From contig JAUHXI010000019.1 in the NCBI GenBank assembly GCA_030426875.1, positions 1 to 13,752 of the forward strand: a DNA stretch of 13,752 nt, given 5' to 3'. Positions within the stretch are counted from its first letter, which is position 1. Each line of letters starts with the position of its first letter. Below are positions 1 to 7,049 of this stretch, piece by piece. Made by a program: the position numbers and the translations under genes. The DNA comes from a bacterium (GTDB lineage: Bacteria; Patescibacteriota; Gracilibacteria; UM-FILTER-43-11). The notes under the pieces are model-generated. The model worked only from the letters and a program-made list of their open reading frames with translations. It did not search any database and was not told the DNA's origin.

Positions 1-538
<538 letters not shown>

Positions 539-856
539 AAGTTTGAATTCCGATATAAAATCGGAAAAATTGTTCGAAATAGTTGTGTCTCAATATACAA
601 GATATTGAGGTAAATTTATTCCTGATTGTGCATTTGAATTTAATTCAAATGCGTTTCACCCAAAGGTGAAATTAAAACTCTAGAAATTCTGCATAGCTTA
701 GTTCAACGAAATGTTGAACTGTCTATTTTCTGTACTGCATTCAAAATGCAATGCAATGTGTTTCGAAGTACTTTGGACTTGGCTTCGAAACACCCCTTTG
801 ATTCAAAAGAACAAAAGGCTTACTTACTCTCAACAGCGCTAAAAGCAGTCTAAGCA
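539..856 (-). other. 16S rRNA leader with seven tandem hairpins
   Basis: This is the transcribed spacer between the predicted rRNA promoter and the 16S 5' end; no gene is seen on either strand. It contains seven successive perfect inverted repeats: 548-566 (7 bp), 589-609 (8 bp), 630-652 (11 bp, one-base loop), 654-671 (7 bp), 700-720 (8 bp), 736-750 (6 bp) and 758-793 (11 bp, GTGTTTCGAAG/CTTCGAAACAC). None is followed by a T-run on the transcribed strand, so they do not look like terminators. Likely roles are rRNA processing, antitermination or holding the leader away from the 16S fold. No boxA-like motif was recognised. Confidence 0.6.
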
Positions 857-862
857 AAAGAG

Positions 863-891
863 AGTTTATCGAATTAAAAATAGGAAGTCAA
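863..891 (-). promoter_or_regulatory. rRNA promoter (TTGACT-17-TAAACT)
   Basis: On the minus strand a -35 TTGACT (891-886) is followed by exactly 17 nt and a -10 TAAACT (868-863). AT-rich tracts just upstream (about 892-915) resemble an UP element. The predicted transcription start is near 856, giving a 16S leader of about 315 nt. The spacing is ideal and the elements match other promoters in this window. Confidence 0.75.
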
Positions 892-980
892 GAAAAAAGT
901 CTATGTTTTTTAAAAAGGGGTTTAAAACCCTAATGGAACCTTGTTTCTTACGTTGATTTATGGCCTTTATTTCCTTTAAG

Positions 981-1036
981 CTCTTGCTTAATTGGTGTTT
1001 GCGGATTTTTAACTTTAGCAAGAGTTATGTTAAGAT
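981..1036 (+). promoter_or_regulatory. Candidate promoter and inverted repeat ahead of the PiT-like gene
   Basis: An extended -10 element, TGT-TAAGAT (1028-1036), lies 25 nt before the start codon, with a poor -35 (TTTAAC, 1008-1013, 17-nt spacer). An 8-bp inverted repeat, CTCTTGCT (981-988) and AGCAAGAG (1017-1024), brackets the -35 region, which is a position where a regulator could bind. The -10 resembles the TGT-TAAACT of the DUF3179 gene. No factor can be named. Confidence 0.4.
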
Positions 1037-1060
1037 TGAGTCAATGTAAACACTATAAAA

Positions 1061-2083
1061 ATGATAAAAGCGCTTTTCAAAAAAGAACAATTCTTTCTTT
1101 ATACTATTGCAGGCATCTCTATTGGTATGGCTTTGATTTATAATAACCCTGCTATTGCCATGTGGGCAGGTTTTGCTTTGGCGGGTTATAGTGCCATTGC
1201 CAATGATAGTATTCAGACGTTGGGGACTTTTTTGACCACTAATAAAAAGCGGCCGTGGTGGTTGCTTTGGTTGTTTGTGGGAGGTATTTTTTTAGTCACT
1301 TTTGCTTATGGTTACTTCACATCTAATATTCATTTTGATCGTTTGACGGAAATTCCTCAGCCTACGAATTTTGCCTATTTGCAACTTCTTTCTCCTGTCA
1401 TTTTGATTATTTTGACTCGCTTTAAGATGCCGGTGAGCACTTCTTTTTTGATTTTATCAGCTTTTAGTAGTGCTAAAACGATCCAGGGGATGCTGTCTAA
1501 GACTTTATTTGGTTACTTGTTGGCCTTTGTAGTGGCGTATGTGTTTTGGATCATCATGGCTAAGTGGGTGAGTAAATTTATAAAAAAGGACAGGCCGGTG
1601 GGGGCTGGTTGGATTATTTTTCAGTGGTTCACAACGGGGTTTTTGTGGAGTCAGTGGCTGATGCATGACATTGCGAATGTGACAGTCTTTTTACCTCGAG
1701 AGGCGAGCTTGAGTCAGTTTATGGGGGCTGGGGCTTTTATTTTTATGGTGATGGGGTATTTGATGTGGCGTCGTGGAGGGGGGATTCAGGAGGTGGTGAC
1801 GGAGAAGAAGGATATTAACAATGTGCGTTCGGCTACGATCATTGATTTGGTGTATGGGTTCATCCTCTTTTATTTTAAGCAGCTCAATGATTTGCCGATG
1901 TCGACGACATGGGTCTTTTTGGGGCTTCTGGCTGGGCGGGAGTTGGCTTTGACGGAGCGGAGTAGGGGGGATCATCAACCTTATAAAAAGAGCCTTAAGT
2001 TGGTGGGGCGAGATATTTTGAGGGCTGGGTTTGGTTTAGGGGTTTCGTTGGCGTTGGCATTTTTGATCAATACGCAGTTCTAG
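1061..2083 (+). CDS. PiT-like inorganic phosphate transporter family membrane protein
   Basis: This is a 340-aa polytopic membrane protein with about eight to ten hydrophobic segments. It resembles a divergent member of the PiT (PHO-4, Pfam PF01384) secondary phosphate transporters, built from two inverted halves. The first half has ANDSIQTLGT (residues 47-56), matching the family GANDxxNxxGT signature, then PVSTS (124-128). The second half has the degenerate HDIANV (202-207), then PMSTTW (279-284) and LAGRELAL (290-297). In known PiT proteins these loops bind phosphate and the coupling cation; the role here is inferred. At 340 aa it is shorter than typical bacterial PiT proteins (about 400-500 aa). 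The ATG at 1061 is the first in frame, with an A-rich upstream stretch and no Shine-Dalgarno. It stands alone, divergent from the rRNA operon. An ion carrier of related fold with another substrate is possible. Confidence 0.75.
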   Translation: MIKALFKKEQFFLYTIAGISIGMALIYNNPAIAMWAGFALAGYSAIANDSIQTLGTFLTTNKKRPWWLLWLFVGGIFLVTFAYGYFTSNIHFDRLTEIPQPTNFAYLQLLSPVILIILTRFKMPVSTSFLILSAFSSAKTIQGMLSKTLFGYLLAFVVAYVFWIIMAKWVSKFIKKDRPVGAGWIIFQWFTTGFLWSQWLMHDIANVTVFLPREASLSQFMGAGAFIFMVMGYLMWRRGGGIQEVVTEKKDINNVRSATIIDLVYGFILFYFKQLNDLPMSTTWVFLGLLAGRELALTERSRGDHQPYKKSLKLVGRDILRAGFGLGVSLALAFLINTQF

Positions 2084-2116
2084 AGTTTTGATGTGTTTTA
2101 TTCCTTCCTCAATTGA

Positions 2117-2208
2117 GTAAGATGTCTAATGACCAGCTTCCAAATAAGTTCTAAATTCCAAATTTTAAAGCACCAAATTCCAAACTAAATTCTAAAAACT
2201 TATCTTAC
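2117..2208. repeat. AAATTCCAAA-type interspersed repeat bounded by GTAAGAT/ATCTTAC
   Basis: An AT-rich, low-complexity element built from variants of AAATTCCAAA and TTCTAAA. It is bounded by a 7-bp inverted repeat, GTAAGAT (2117-2123) and ATCTTAC (2202-2208). Positions 2153-2196 align with 314-355 inside the 16S V1 insert (about 36 of 44 columns by eye, two gaps). GCACCAAATTCCAAA (2170-2184) is identical to the reverse complement of 411-425. No coding potential is seen. Confidence 0.65.
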
Positions 2209-2400
2209 ACACCTACCCTTCGGGCACCGCTCTGCTCACCTATTTGCACACCCCACCCTCCGGGCACCCCTCTATTAGAGGGGAATTTGACACTCGTCGC
2301 TGGGGCAAGTCGCCTGGATTGACTCCAGTGACTCAATTCCAAAATCCCATTTGTACAGCCCTCCCCCTTTGGGGGAGTTAGAGAGGGTTTTTGAGACATG
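2209..2400. repeat. GC-richer intergenic repeat with C-tract hairpins
   Basis: This stretch is clearly richer in G+C than its neighbours and holds two perfect 7-bp hairpins with three-base loops: CCCCTCT/AGAGGGG (2267-2283) and CTCCCCC/GGGGGAG (2361-2377). It also contains two related blocks, ACCCTTCGGGCACC (2216-2229) and ACCCTCCGGGCACC (2255-2268). A 64-codon minus-strand reading frame crosses it, but its sequence follows the repeat and it is not called as a gene. It may be a dispersed element or also serve as a transcription barrier. With the preceding repeat it fills the 387-bp gap between genes. Confidence 0.55.
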
Positions 2401-2470
2401 ATGAATCCTCTGGGATTCCTCGGCGTCTCTACGGTTCTAAAATGAATAATAATTAATAACCAATACTCTC

Positions 2471-2677
2471 ATGCATCAAAAACTTAAAGAACTTTTTACA
2501 GGTCGGCGGAATATTTTTACGGTGATGATTGCCTTTTTAGGGGGTTACTTTATCGCTTATCCTCTGGTTCAGATGTCCATGCACAAGTTGGGAGAGATTT
2601 TGACAATTTTGATTGGTCTGGTGTTACTTATTGGAGGAGATTATATTCTGGATGCATTTCACAAAGAAGGGGAATAG
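2471..2677 (+). CDS. Small two-helix membrane protein
   Basis: This 68-aa protein has two hydrophobic segments at about residues 15-35 and 40-57. They are preceded by a basic amphipathic N-terminus (KLKELFTGRR) and followed by a short charged tail (DAFHKEGE). The positive N-terminus and short loop predict a hairpin with both ends in the cytoplasm. No family is recognised. The ATG at 2471 has no Shine-Dalgarno; a TAAAAT at 2438-2443 could be a -10, but no good -35 is present. The gene ends 10 nt before a strong bidirectional terminator, so it is probably transcribed alone. Coding status rests on the two clean helices and the neat fit between repeat and terminator. Confidence 0.65.
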   Translation: MHQKLKELFTGRRNIFTVMIAFLGGYFIAYPLVQMSMHKLGEILTILIGLVLLIGGDYILDAFHKEGE

Positions 2678-2687
2678 TTGGACAACT

Positions 2688-2727
2688 AAAAAACCACTCT
2701 TTTCGTTTTGCTGAAGAGTGGTTTTTT
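2688..2727. terminator. Bidirectional rho-independent terminator between convergent genes
   Basis: Perfect 14-bp arms AAAAAACCACTCTT (2688-2701) and AAGAGTGGTTTTTT (2714-2727) surround a 12-nt loop. The A-run and T-run give a U-tract in both directions, serving the plus-strand gene ending at 2677 and the minus-strand lipoprotein ending at 2743. Confidence 0.9.
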
Positions 2728-2742
2728 ATGATTTTTAGCGAT

Positions 2743-3660
2743 TTAGAGTATTCTTAGGCTTTGGATTAGCTGAAGTATTTCATCGCTCTCTTCAGATTCT
2801 CCATAAAAATAAACGGCATAGATGGTGTTGGTTTCTGGATCCTCTAAGGTGTAAAAAAGCGTGGGTCCACAGGATGGGCCTTCACAGGTTTCGTCAAACT
2901 CATAAAGCCATGTGGTTGCTGTTCCATCAACGAGTTCGATGTTTCCGATTTCATTGGCGCCTTCAATGGGGCTGAATTCTTGGGTTTTTTGTATGACAAC
3001 TTCCATGCCCCTTCCAAATGAAAATTCGGTGGTGCTATCCTCCGTAACGGGTGAATATTCATCAGTGTGATTGATGCTGAATTGGTCGTTGGTGTAAATG
3101 CTGATGGGTTTTAAGCTGAAGGATTCAGCAATTAATTTGCTAGATTCAGTTTCGACGGTTTGGTTCATGAAATGGAGTACAAAACTTTGATTGTTGGCTT
3201 CATCGTAGTAGGTGTAGGCTGTAAAAGGGGCGCCACAGCCTGGGCCGTCACAATAGCCAGTCTCATTGACGGCAACGTTCCACTTTCCGTTTTCAAAATC
3301 AAGTGTGTCTCCGGTTGGCACAGGTTCTAAAAAACCAACTCGATTTCCTTCCATGACACGTAGTTCCATGATGGTTTCATCAGTTTCACCATCGCTAAAT
3401 CTGACAATGTCATTTACTTCATCTAAAATGGTTTCAATTTCTAGGTCAGAAGGATAGTCTAGAGTGAATTTTGCATGATCATGGGTACTGAGGTCGATTG
3501 CCTCTGTTGGAACGTCAGCCTCTTCGTCAGTCACCTCTGCCTCATCTACTTCTGTAACAACAGGGGTTTCGGTTTCTGATGAAACCTCAGCAGGTTCTTC
3601 TTGGTCACAGGCAACCAGTGCTAAGATGAGCAGGGGCAGGATTAAAAATTTTTTTTTCAT
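2743..3660 (-). CDS. Lipoprotein with two tandem CxGPxCG domains
   Basis: The 305-aa product has a lipoprotein signal peptide: MKKKF, a hydrophobic core, then the lipobox LVAC with the acylated cysteine at residue 18. An acidic linker rich in Glu, Thr and Val (19-58) follows. The remainder is a tandem repeat of one domain, about 62-184 and 188-305. Each copy ends with a paired-cysteine motif, CDGPGCG (137-143) and CEGPSCG (259-265), followed by an aromatic beta-strand-like segment (AYTYY, LFYTL). The cysteines probably form a small disulfide loop outside the membrane. No named family is recognised and the function is unknown. The signal peptide and linker are closely related to those of the neighbouring lipoprotein at 3833-4465, pointing to gene duplication. 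It has its own promoter (3695-3722) and terminator (2688-2727), with no Shine-Dalgarno at the ATG. Confidence 0.85.
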   Translation of the reverse strand: MKKKFLILPLLILALVACDQEEPAEVSSETETPVVTEVDEAEVTDEEADVPTEAIDLSTHDHAKFTLDYPSDLEIETILDEVNDIVRFSDGETDETIMELRVMEGNRVGFLEPVPTGDTLDFENGKWNVAVNETGYCDGPGCGAPFTAYTYYDEANNQSFVLHFMNQTVETESSKLIAESFSLKPISIYTNDQFSINHTDEYSPVTEDSTTEFSFGRGMEVVIQKTQEFSPIEGANEIGNIELVDGTATTWLYEFDETCEGPSCGPTLFYTLEDPETNTIYAVYFYGESEESDEILQLIQSLRIL

Positions 3661-3694
3661 TTTATTAAAATAGATTAAGGAATAAAACAGGTGA

Positions 3695-3722
3695 ATTTTA
3701 TGGGTTTAGTTTGAAATGTCAA
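3695..3722 (-). promoter_or_regulatory. Promoter of the two-domain lipoprotein (TTGACA-16-TAAAAT)
   Basis: The minus strand has a consensus -35 TTGACA (3722-3717), a 16-nt spacer and -10 TAAAAT (3700-3695). The predicted start near 3688 gives a leader of about 28 nt before the ATG at 3660. It lies between this gene and the terminator of the upstream lipoprotein, so the two are probably separate transcription units. Confidence 0.7.
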
Positions 3723-3772
3723 GTTTATTGATTTGAGCTCCAGTTTTTTTGAAAGGTCTGTTTGATGGGTTT

Positions 3773-3811
3773 AAAAAAGCCAGTCCATTCGATTTGAATG
3801 GACTGGCTTTT
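3773..3811 (-). terminator. Rho-independent terminator of the single-domain lipoprotein
   Basis: A perfect 12-bp stem GCCAGTCCATTC/GAATGGACTGGC (3779-3790 and 3796-3807) with a 5-nt loop is followed on the minus strand by six T residues. It lies 21 nt past the stop at 3833. The flanking A and T runs would also let it work on the plus strand. Confidence 0.88.
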
Positions 3812-3832
3812 ATGAGGTTTGAATCTAAATGA

Positions 3833-4465
3833 TTATTCAGAAATCAAGGCAAAAGATTCAAAAACAGCTTCAGAAAGTTCACTCTCTTCCGTAAGGAAGG
3901 GGAAGTTAATGCTATAGGTTTGCAAACCATTCGGTGACAAGAGGTAGTAAGTGATAGATGTAGGATTGTAATCTATATCACTGTTGTATTTTAAGAATGC
4001 TACTCCGTCTTGATGGCTGATTGACTTGGCAACACTTGGATCATTGCCTTCAAGAGAGGTGACATAATCTCCGTCTTGAATCATGATTTCCATGGCAACC
4101 TCTCCTGAGGCGCTCACAAAGCTTACTTCGTTGGCAGAGTCAGAAATTTGAGGGGTTAAGTCATCAGGATGCATGACAGTGAAGCCTTTGTGTAAAAAGA
4201 GGTTCATTCCAGCATCTACTACTGTTTCACTTGAAGCTTCCTCATCATCTTCACCCTCCTCTTCTTCTGATTCAATGTCTTCAGCTTCTTCTAATACCTC
4301 TTCGACCTCTGCTTCTTCAGCTTCTTCCACTTCTGTCACCTCTGGCTCATCTACCTCTGCGACAACAGGGGTTTCGATTTCCAAAGAGACTTCAGCGGGT
4401 TCACTGTCTTCACAGGCCACTAGAGCTAGGGCAAGTAGGGGTAATAGTAAATATTGTTTTTTCAT
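3833..4465 (-). CDS. Lipoprotein, single-domain paralogue with long acidic linker
   Basis: This 210-aa lipoprotein has signal peptide MKKQYLLLPLLALALVAC, with the lipidated cysteine at residue 18. Residues 19-86 are an extremely acidic linker (repeats of EEAEEAEVEE and EEEEGEDDEE), probably an extended spacer from the membrane. Residues 87-208 form a single domain related to the repeats of the adjacent 305-aa lipoprotein: both share FT-x-x-x-P-x-DL, a central GE-x-x-ME-[IL]-x-[VI] strand and a terminal ESF[SA]L. The paired CxGPxCG cysteines are missing here. The first 45 residues are nearly the same in the two proteins (SEPAEVSLEIETPVVAEVDE against EEPAEVSSETETPVVTEVDE), indicating a duplication. 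No function can be assigned. It has its own promoter (4497-4525) and terminator (3773-3811). Confidence 0.83.
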   Translation of the reverse strand: MKKQYLLLPLLALALVACEDSEPAEVSLEIETPVVAEVDEPEVTEVEEAEEAEVEEVLEEAEDIESEEEEGEDDEEASSETVVDAGMNLFLHKGFTVMHPDDLTPQISDSANEVSFVSASGEVAMEIMIQDGDYVTSLEGNDPSVAKSISHQDGVAFLKYNSDIDYNPTSITYYLLSPNGLQTYSINFPFLTEESELSEAVFESFALISE

Positions 4466-4496
4466 TTGTTGACCAAGTTAGTAAATAGTTAAATCT

Positions 4497-4525
4497 AATT
4501 TAGAGGATTAATCATTCGAAGTCAA
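4497..4525 (-). promoter_or_regulatory. Promoter of the single-domain lipoprotein (TTGACT-17-TAAATT)
   Basis: On the minus strand -35 TTGACT (4525-4520), a 17-nt spacer and -10 TAAATT (4502-4497) predict a start near 4490 and a leader of about 25 nt to the ATG at 4465. It is back to back with the promoter of the DUF3179 gene within a 117-bp divergent region. Confidence 0.7.
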
Positions 4526-4551
4526 CTTTTAAATGAATCCTCATTTTTTTA

Positions 4552-4560
4552 TGTTAAACT
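4552..4560 (+). promoter_or_regulatory. Extended -10 element of the DUF3179 gene
   Basis: TGT-TAAACT at 4552-4560 is an extended -10 element (TG, one base, hexamer) with no convincing -35, 22 nt before the ATG at 4583. A T-tract lies just upstream (4543-4550). The hexamer equals the -10 of the rRNA promoter. Confidence 0.45.
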
Positions 4561-4582
4561 ACGTTTAGTTAACAATATAAAA

Positions 4583-5641
4583 ATGAAAAAAATACTCATT
4601 CCATTGTTAGCCTTCCTGATTGCGTTTGGAATTTATTTCCTTTTTACAGTCTACAAGCAAGCCCCTGGTGATCAAAATGTCTCAGGAGGTGTCATTATTC
4701 TTGATGAAGGTGATGTGGGTATTGAGCGCAACTCAGATGTTTTACAGGCACAACGAGATGCCGAGCCTGAAATGGCTTTTTCTAACATCAACCTCAAGAC
4801 CAACACGGCTATTTCGAGTATTCCACTCGCTAATGTTTTAGGGGGTGGGCCGGCTAAGGATGGTATTCCGGCTATCACTGAGCCTGGCTTTGTTTCGGTT
4901 CAGGCGGCGGAGGAGTGGTTGGATGATGAGGGATTGGGGATTATTTATGTGGATGGGGAGATGGTTCGTTATTACCCGTATGCGATTTTGTATCGGCATG
5001 AAATTGTGAATGATCAGGTGAATGGTAAAAATATTGCGGTTACGTTTTGCCCGCTTTGTGGTTCGGCTTTGATTTTTGACCGGGGGGAAGATGTGTTTGG
5101 GGTGAGTGGAAAGTTGTGGGAGTCTAATTTGTTGATGTATGACGAGCAGACGGAGTCGCTTTGGTCTCAGATTCGAGGTGAGGCGGTGGTGGGGGACCGT
5201 ACGGGGGAGGTGTTGGAGGTTTTGGATGCGAATATCATTACGTTTGCGGAGGTGAAAAAAGCCTACCCTGAGGCCGAAATCCTTTCAAATGACACGGGTT
5301 ATGATCGTGATTATGGGGTCACGCCGTATGGGGATTATGAGACGAATGATGCGCTTTATTTTGATGTTTCGGATGAGAATGAGGCGTTTTCAAAAAAGGA
5401 GTTGTTTTATGTGGTGCATGTGGATGAGGATTTTATGGCGGGTTTTATGCGGGCTGATTTGTTGGTGGCGGGTGAGGCGGAGGTGGAGCATGGCGGTCAG
5501 GTCATTCGTGCTCAAGTGGATGAGGACGGCATCATCACAGTGACCAATGTATCGACCAATGAACAACTGCCTGGCTTGATCACAATGTGGTTCAGTTGGG
5601 TGACGCATTTTGAGAAGGAGCGGGTGGTGTGGTCGTTGTGA
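4583..5641 (+). CDS. DUF3179 domain protein, membrane-anchored
   Basis: The 352-aa product begins with an uncleaved signal anchor (hydrophobic 4-22), placing the rest outside the membrane. Residues about 80-345 match DUF3179 (Pfam PF11376). Hallmarks are YYPYAILYRHEIVND (130-144), the cysteine pair in VTFCPLCGSALIFDR (153-167), GVSGKLWESNLLMYD (173-187) followed by TESLWSQ, and the C-terminal MWFSWVTHFEK segment. The CPLC pair looks like a metal- or redox-active site, but the family's activity is not established to my knowledge. The ATG at 4583 follows an A-rich, SD-less leader and gives the complete anchor. It ends in TGA, which supports the standard code. It is divergent from the lipoprotein gene and probably monocistronic. 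Confidence 0.88.
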   Translation: MKKILIPLLAFLIAFGIYFLFTVYKQAPGDQNVSGGVIILDEGDVGIERNSDVLQAQRDAEPEMAFSNINLKTNTAISSIPLANVLGGGPAKDGIPAITEPGFVSVQAAEEWLDDEGLGIIYVDGEMVRYYPYAILYRHEIVNDQVNGKNIAVTFCPLCGSALIFDRGEDVFGVSGKLWESNLLMYDEQTESLWSQIRGEAVVGDRTGEVLEVLDANIITFAEVKKAYPEAEILSNDTGYDRDYGVTPYGDYETNDALYFDVSDENEAFSKKELFYVVHVDEDFMAGFMRADLLVAGEAEVEHGGQVIRAQVDEDGIITVTNVSTNEQLPGLITMWFSWVTHFEKERVVWSL

Positions 5642-5663
5642 GTGGGGCTTGAATTTTAATGCC

Positions 5664-5686
5664 AAAAACCCGCTGTGGGGCGGGTT
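5664..5686 (-). terminator. Rho-independent terminator of the 423-aa gene
   Basis: The stem AACCCGC/GCGGGTT (5667-5673 and 5680-5686), extended by A residues at 5664-5666, is followed on the minus strand by a T-run and lies 27 nt past the stop at 5714. A second GGGTTTTT at 5698-5705 can pair with the A-run and C-tract instead, possibly giving an alternative stem for the plus-strand gene ending at 5641. Confidence 0.65.
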
Positions 5687-5713
5687 GGGGAGATTTGGGT
5701 TTTTGAGCTTTAA

Positions 5714-6985
5714 TTAAGCGGCGACTATGTCACTCAGTGCCTTTCTTTCTGAGAAGGCTTTTTTCATTTCTTCTTGGAATATTCTTATTTCAGAACTTGA
5801 AAGGGGTTCATCGCCATTTTCTCTCTTTTCCAAAATGCTAATGGCAATTTTTAAACTCACGACGTAAAGAATTTTATATTTTTCACCTTGGGCTGGCTTT
5901 TCTAGTTCGAGTAAGGCAAAACGCAGTTCACTAAGTCTTGCTCCACCATTGCAGATTCTTATAGCTGCCCTCTTGTATGCCCTTTCTTCATTTGTCAGCC
6001 CTTCATCTGGGTCCCTTTCCGTAATGGGAACTTTTTCTCTCGTAGGTAGTTCACCAATTTTTATGGGTGTTGGAGGTGGAGTTTGTGGAGTAGTTATTTT
6101 TGGTAGAGGTGGAGGTACTGCTTTTTTTCTCCGAGATGGTAAAGGTGGTAGCTTGAGACCTGAGCCTTCTTTTGCTTGCTCAGGAGCTTTTTTTGGCCTT
6201 TTTGCACCCTTTGGTGGGGTAGGGGGAGTAGCCTTATTTCTATTAGATGGTTGGGGAGGAGTTGGGCTTGAGTCTTCCTCTAACTCCTCTAAATCCTCTA
6301 ATTTTAATTCCTCAGCCTCCTCAGCCTCCTCAGCTTCATAAACAGTGGTTCCTACTGTGGGAAGCTTCTGAGTTACTGCTGCTGACGGATCTAATTCTAC
6401 ATCCCCACCATTAACAAATTTATGTAGTGCTTCAAAATAAGAATCACTCTCTATTTCACGGCCAACTCTCATTGCATCAGTATAGCTTTTAGCGCAGACT
6501 AGCATTATATGAATGGGGATGAGGCCAGGTGCGTCAAGGGGAGGCAGAATTCCATTTACACTTTCATTTCGGGCAAGATTTATAAAAGCCTGGATTTCAT
6601 TTGGCTTAGCCTCAAGAAGTCTTCTAACAGAGCCGCGATATTCCAATATTGTTAAAGTTGTGAGTTCTAATTTTCTTGCCATAGCCATTTCCCAAGCATG
6701 CTGGTTTCCATTTTCAGGTGATATGCCTTCTTCAATTGAAGCTCGAGCAGCTTCAACAACTTTTAGGAATGTTACAACTGCGATTGCGTTAGGATTAGCA
6801 TCTCTTAAGCCTTCTGCTGATTCAGAAAAAGTATTTAAAAAATTGCCTGAATCCTCAGGGGGAATATCATGAAGACTACTTAAATCACTGCCGTAAAAAA
6901 TATCTTTAGCTTTACCCAAGAACAATTGAATTCTTTCTGTTGATGTGGAAGCTTTTTTTCTCTCACGATTTATTACTTGGTTCAT
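5714..6985 (-). CDS. Hypothetical tripartite protein: helical N-domain, acidic/proline linker, helical C-domain
   Basis: This 423-aa protein has no signal peptide or membrane segment and is probably cytoplasmic. Residues 1-205 look like an alpha-helical domain (for example VVTFLKVVEAARASIEEG and RKLELTTLTILEYRGSVRRLL). Residues 217-239 are strongly acidic (EAEEAEEAEELKLEDLEELE). Residues 240-309 are a proline/lysine-rich disordered stretch (PTPPQPSNRNK, PPPLPK, PQTPPPTP). Residues 330-420 form a second helical domain containing ERAYKRAAIRICNGGARLSELRFALLELEK. I recognise no family. Adjacent acidic and basic-proline segments could bind partners or nucleic acid, but that is only suggestion. It has its own promoter (7017-7045) and terminator (5664-5686), so it is a single-gene unit. 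The ATG at 6985 lies about 25 nt from the predicted transcription start. Confidence 0.75.
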   Translation of the reverse strand: MNQVINRERKKASTSTERIQLFLGKAKDIFYGSDLSSLHDIPPEDSGNFLNTFSESAEGLRDANPNAIAVVTFLKVVEAARASIEEGISPENGNQHAWEMAMARKLELTTLTILEYRGSVRRLLEAKPNEIQAFINLARNESVNGILPPLDAPGLIPIHIMLVCAKSYTDAMRVGREIESDSYFEALHKFVNGGDVELDPSAAVTQKLPTVGTTVYEAEEAEEAEELKLEDLEELEEDSSPTPPQPSNRNKATPPTPPKGAKRPKKAPEQAKEGSGLKLPPLPSRRKKAVPPPLPKITTPQTPPPTPIKIGELPTREKVPITERDPDEGLTNEERAYKRAAIRICNGGARLSELRFALLELEKPAQGEKYKILYVVSLKIAISILEKRENGDEPLSSSEIRIFQEEMKKAFSERKALSDIVAA

Positions 6986-7016
6986 GGTGGGGGCAATATT
7001 AATTAAAATAGAATAA

Positions 7017-7045
7017 AATTTAACATTTAGTTAATTTTTTGTCAA
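7017..7045 (-). promoter_or_regulatory. Promoter of the 423-aa gene (TTGACA-17-TAAATT, extended -10)
   Basis: On the minus strand, consensus -35 TTGACA (7045-7040), a 17-nt spacer ending in TGT, and -10 TAAATT (7022-7017). The TG at the extended -10 position is shared with the promoters at 1028-1036 and 4552-4560. The predicted start near 7010 gives a leader of about 25 nt. Confidence 0.75.
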
Positions 7046-7049
7046 ATTT

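Noticed and set aside
2205..2399. 64-codon open frame on the minus strand in the spacer
   Set aside because: It lies entirely in the C-tract repeat; its peptide (TPPKGEG, GGWG) merely reflects the repeat hairpins, and no start signal or homologous feature supports it.
4173..4488. Two plus-strand frames rich in Ser or Leu/Pro opposite the acidic lipoprotein linker
   Set aside because: They are antisense readings of the Glu-rich GAA/GAG repeats; the minus-strand lipoprotein explains the region fully.
5639..5641. UGA recoded as glycine (Gracilibacteria/Absconditabacteria code)
   Set aside because: Three genes end naturally at TGA after complete domains, and no gene has internal TGA; glycine is encoded by GGN throughout.
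5949..6341. 130-codon plus-strand Gly/Ser-rich frame
   Set aside because: It is the antisense of the proline-rich and acidic linker of the 423-aa protein, which has its own promoter and terminator.
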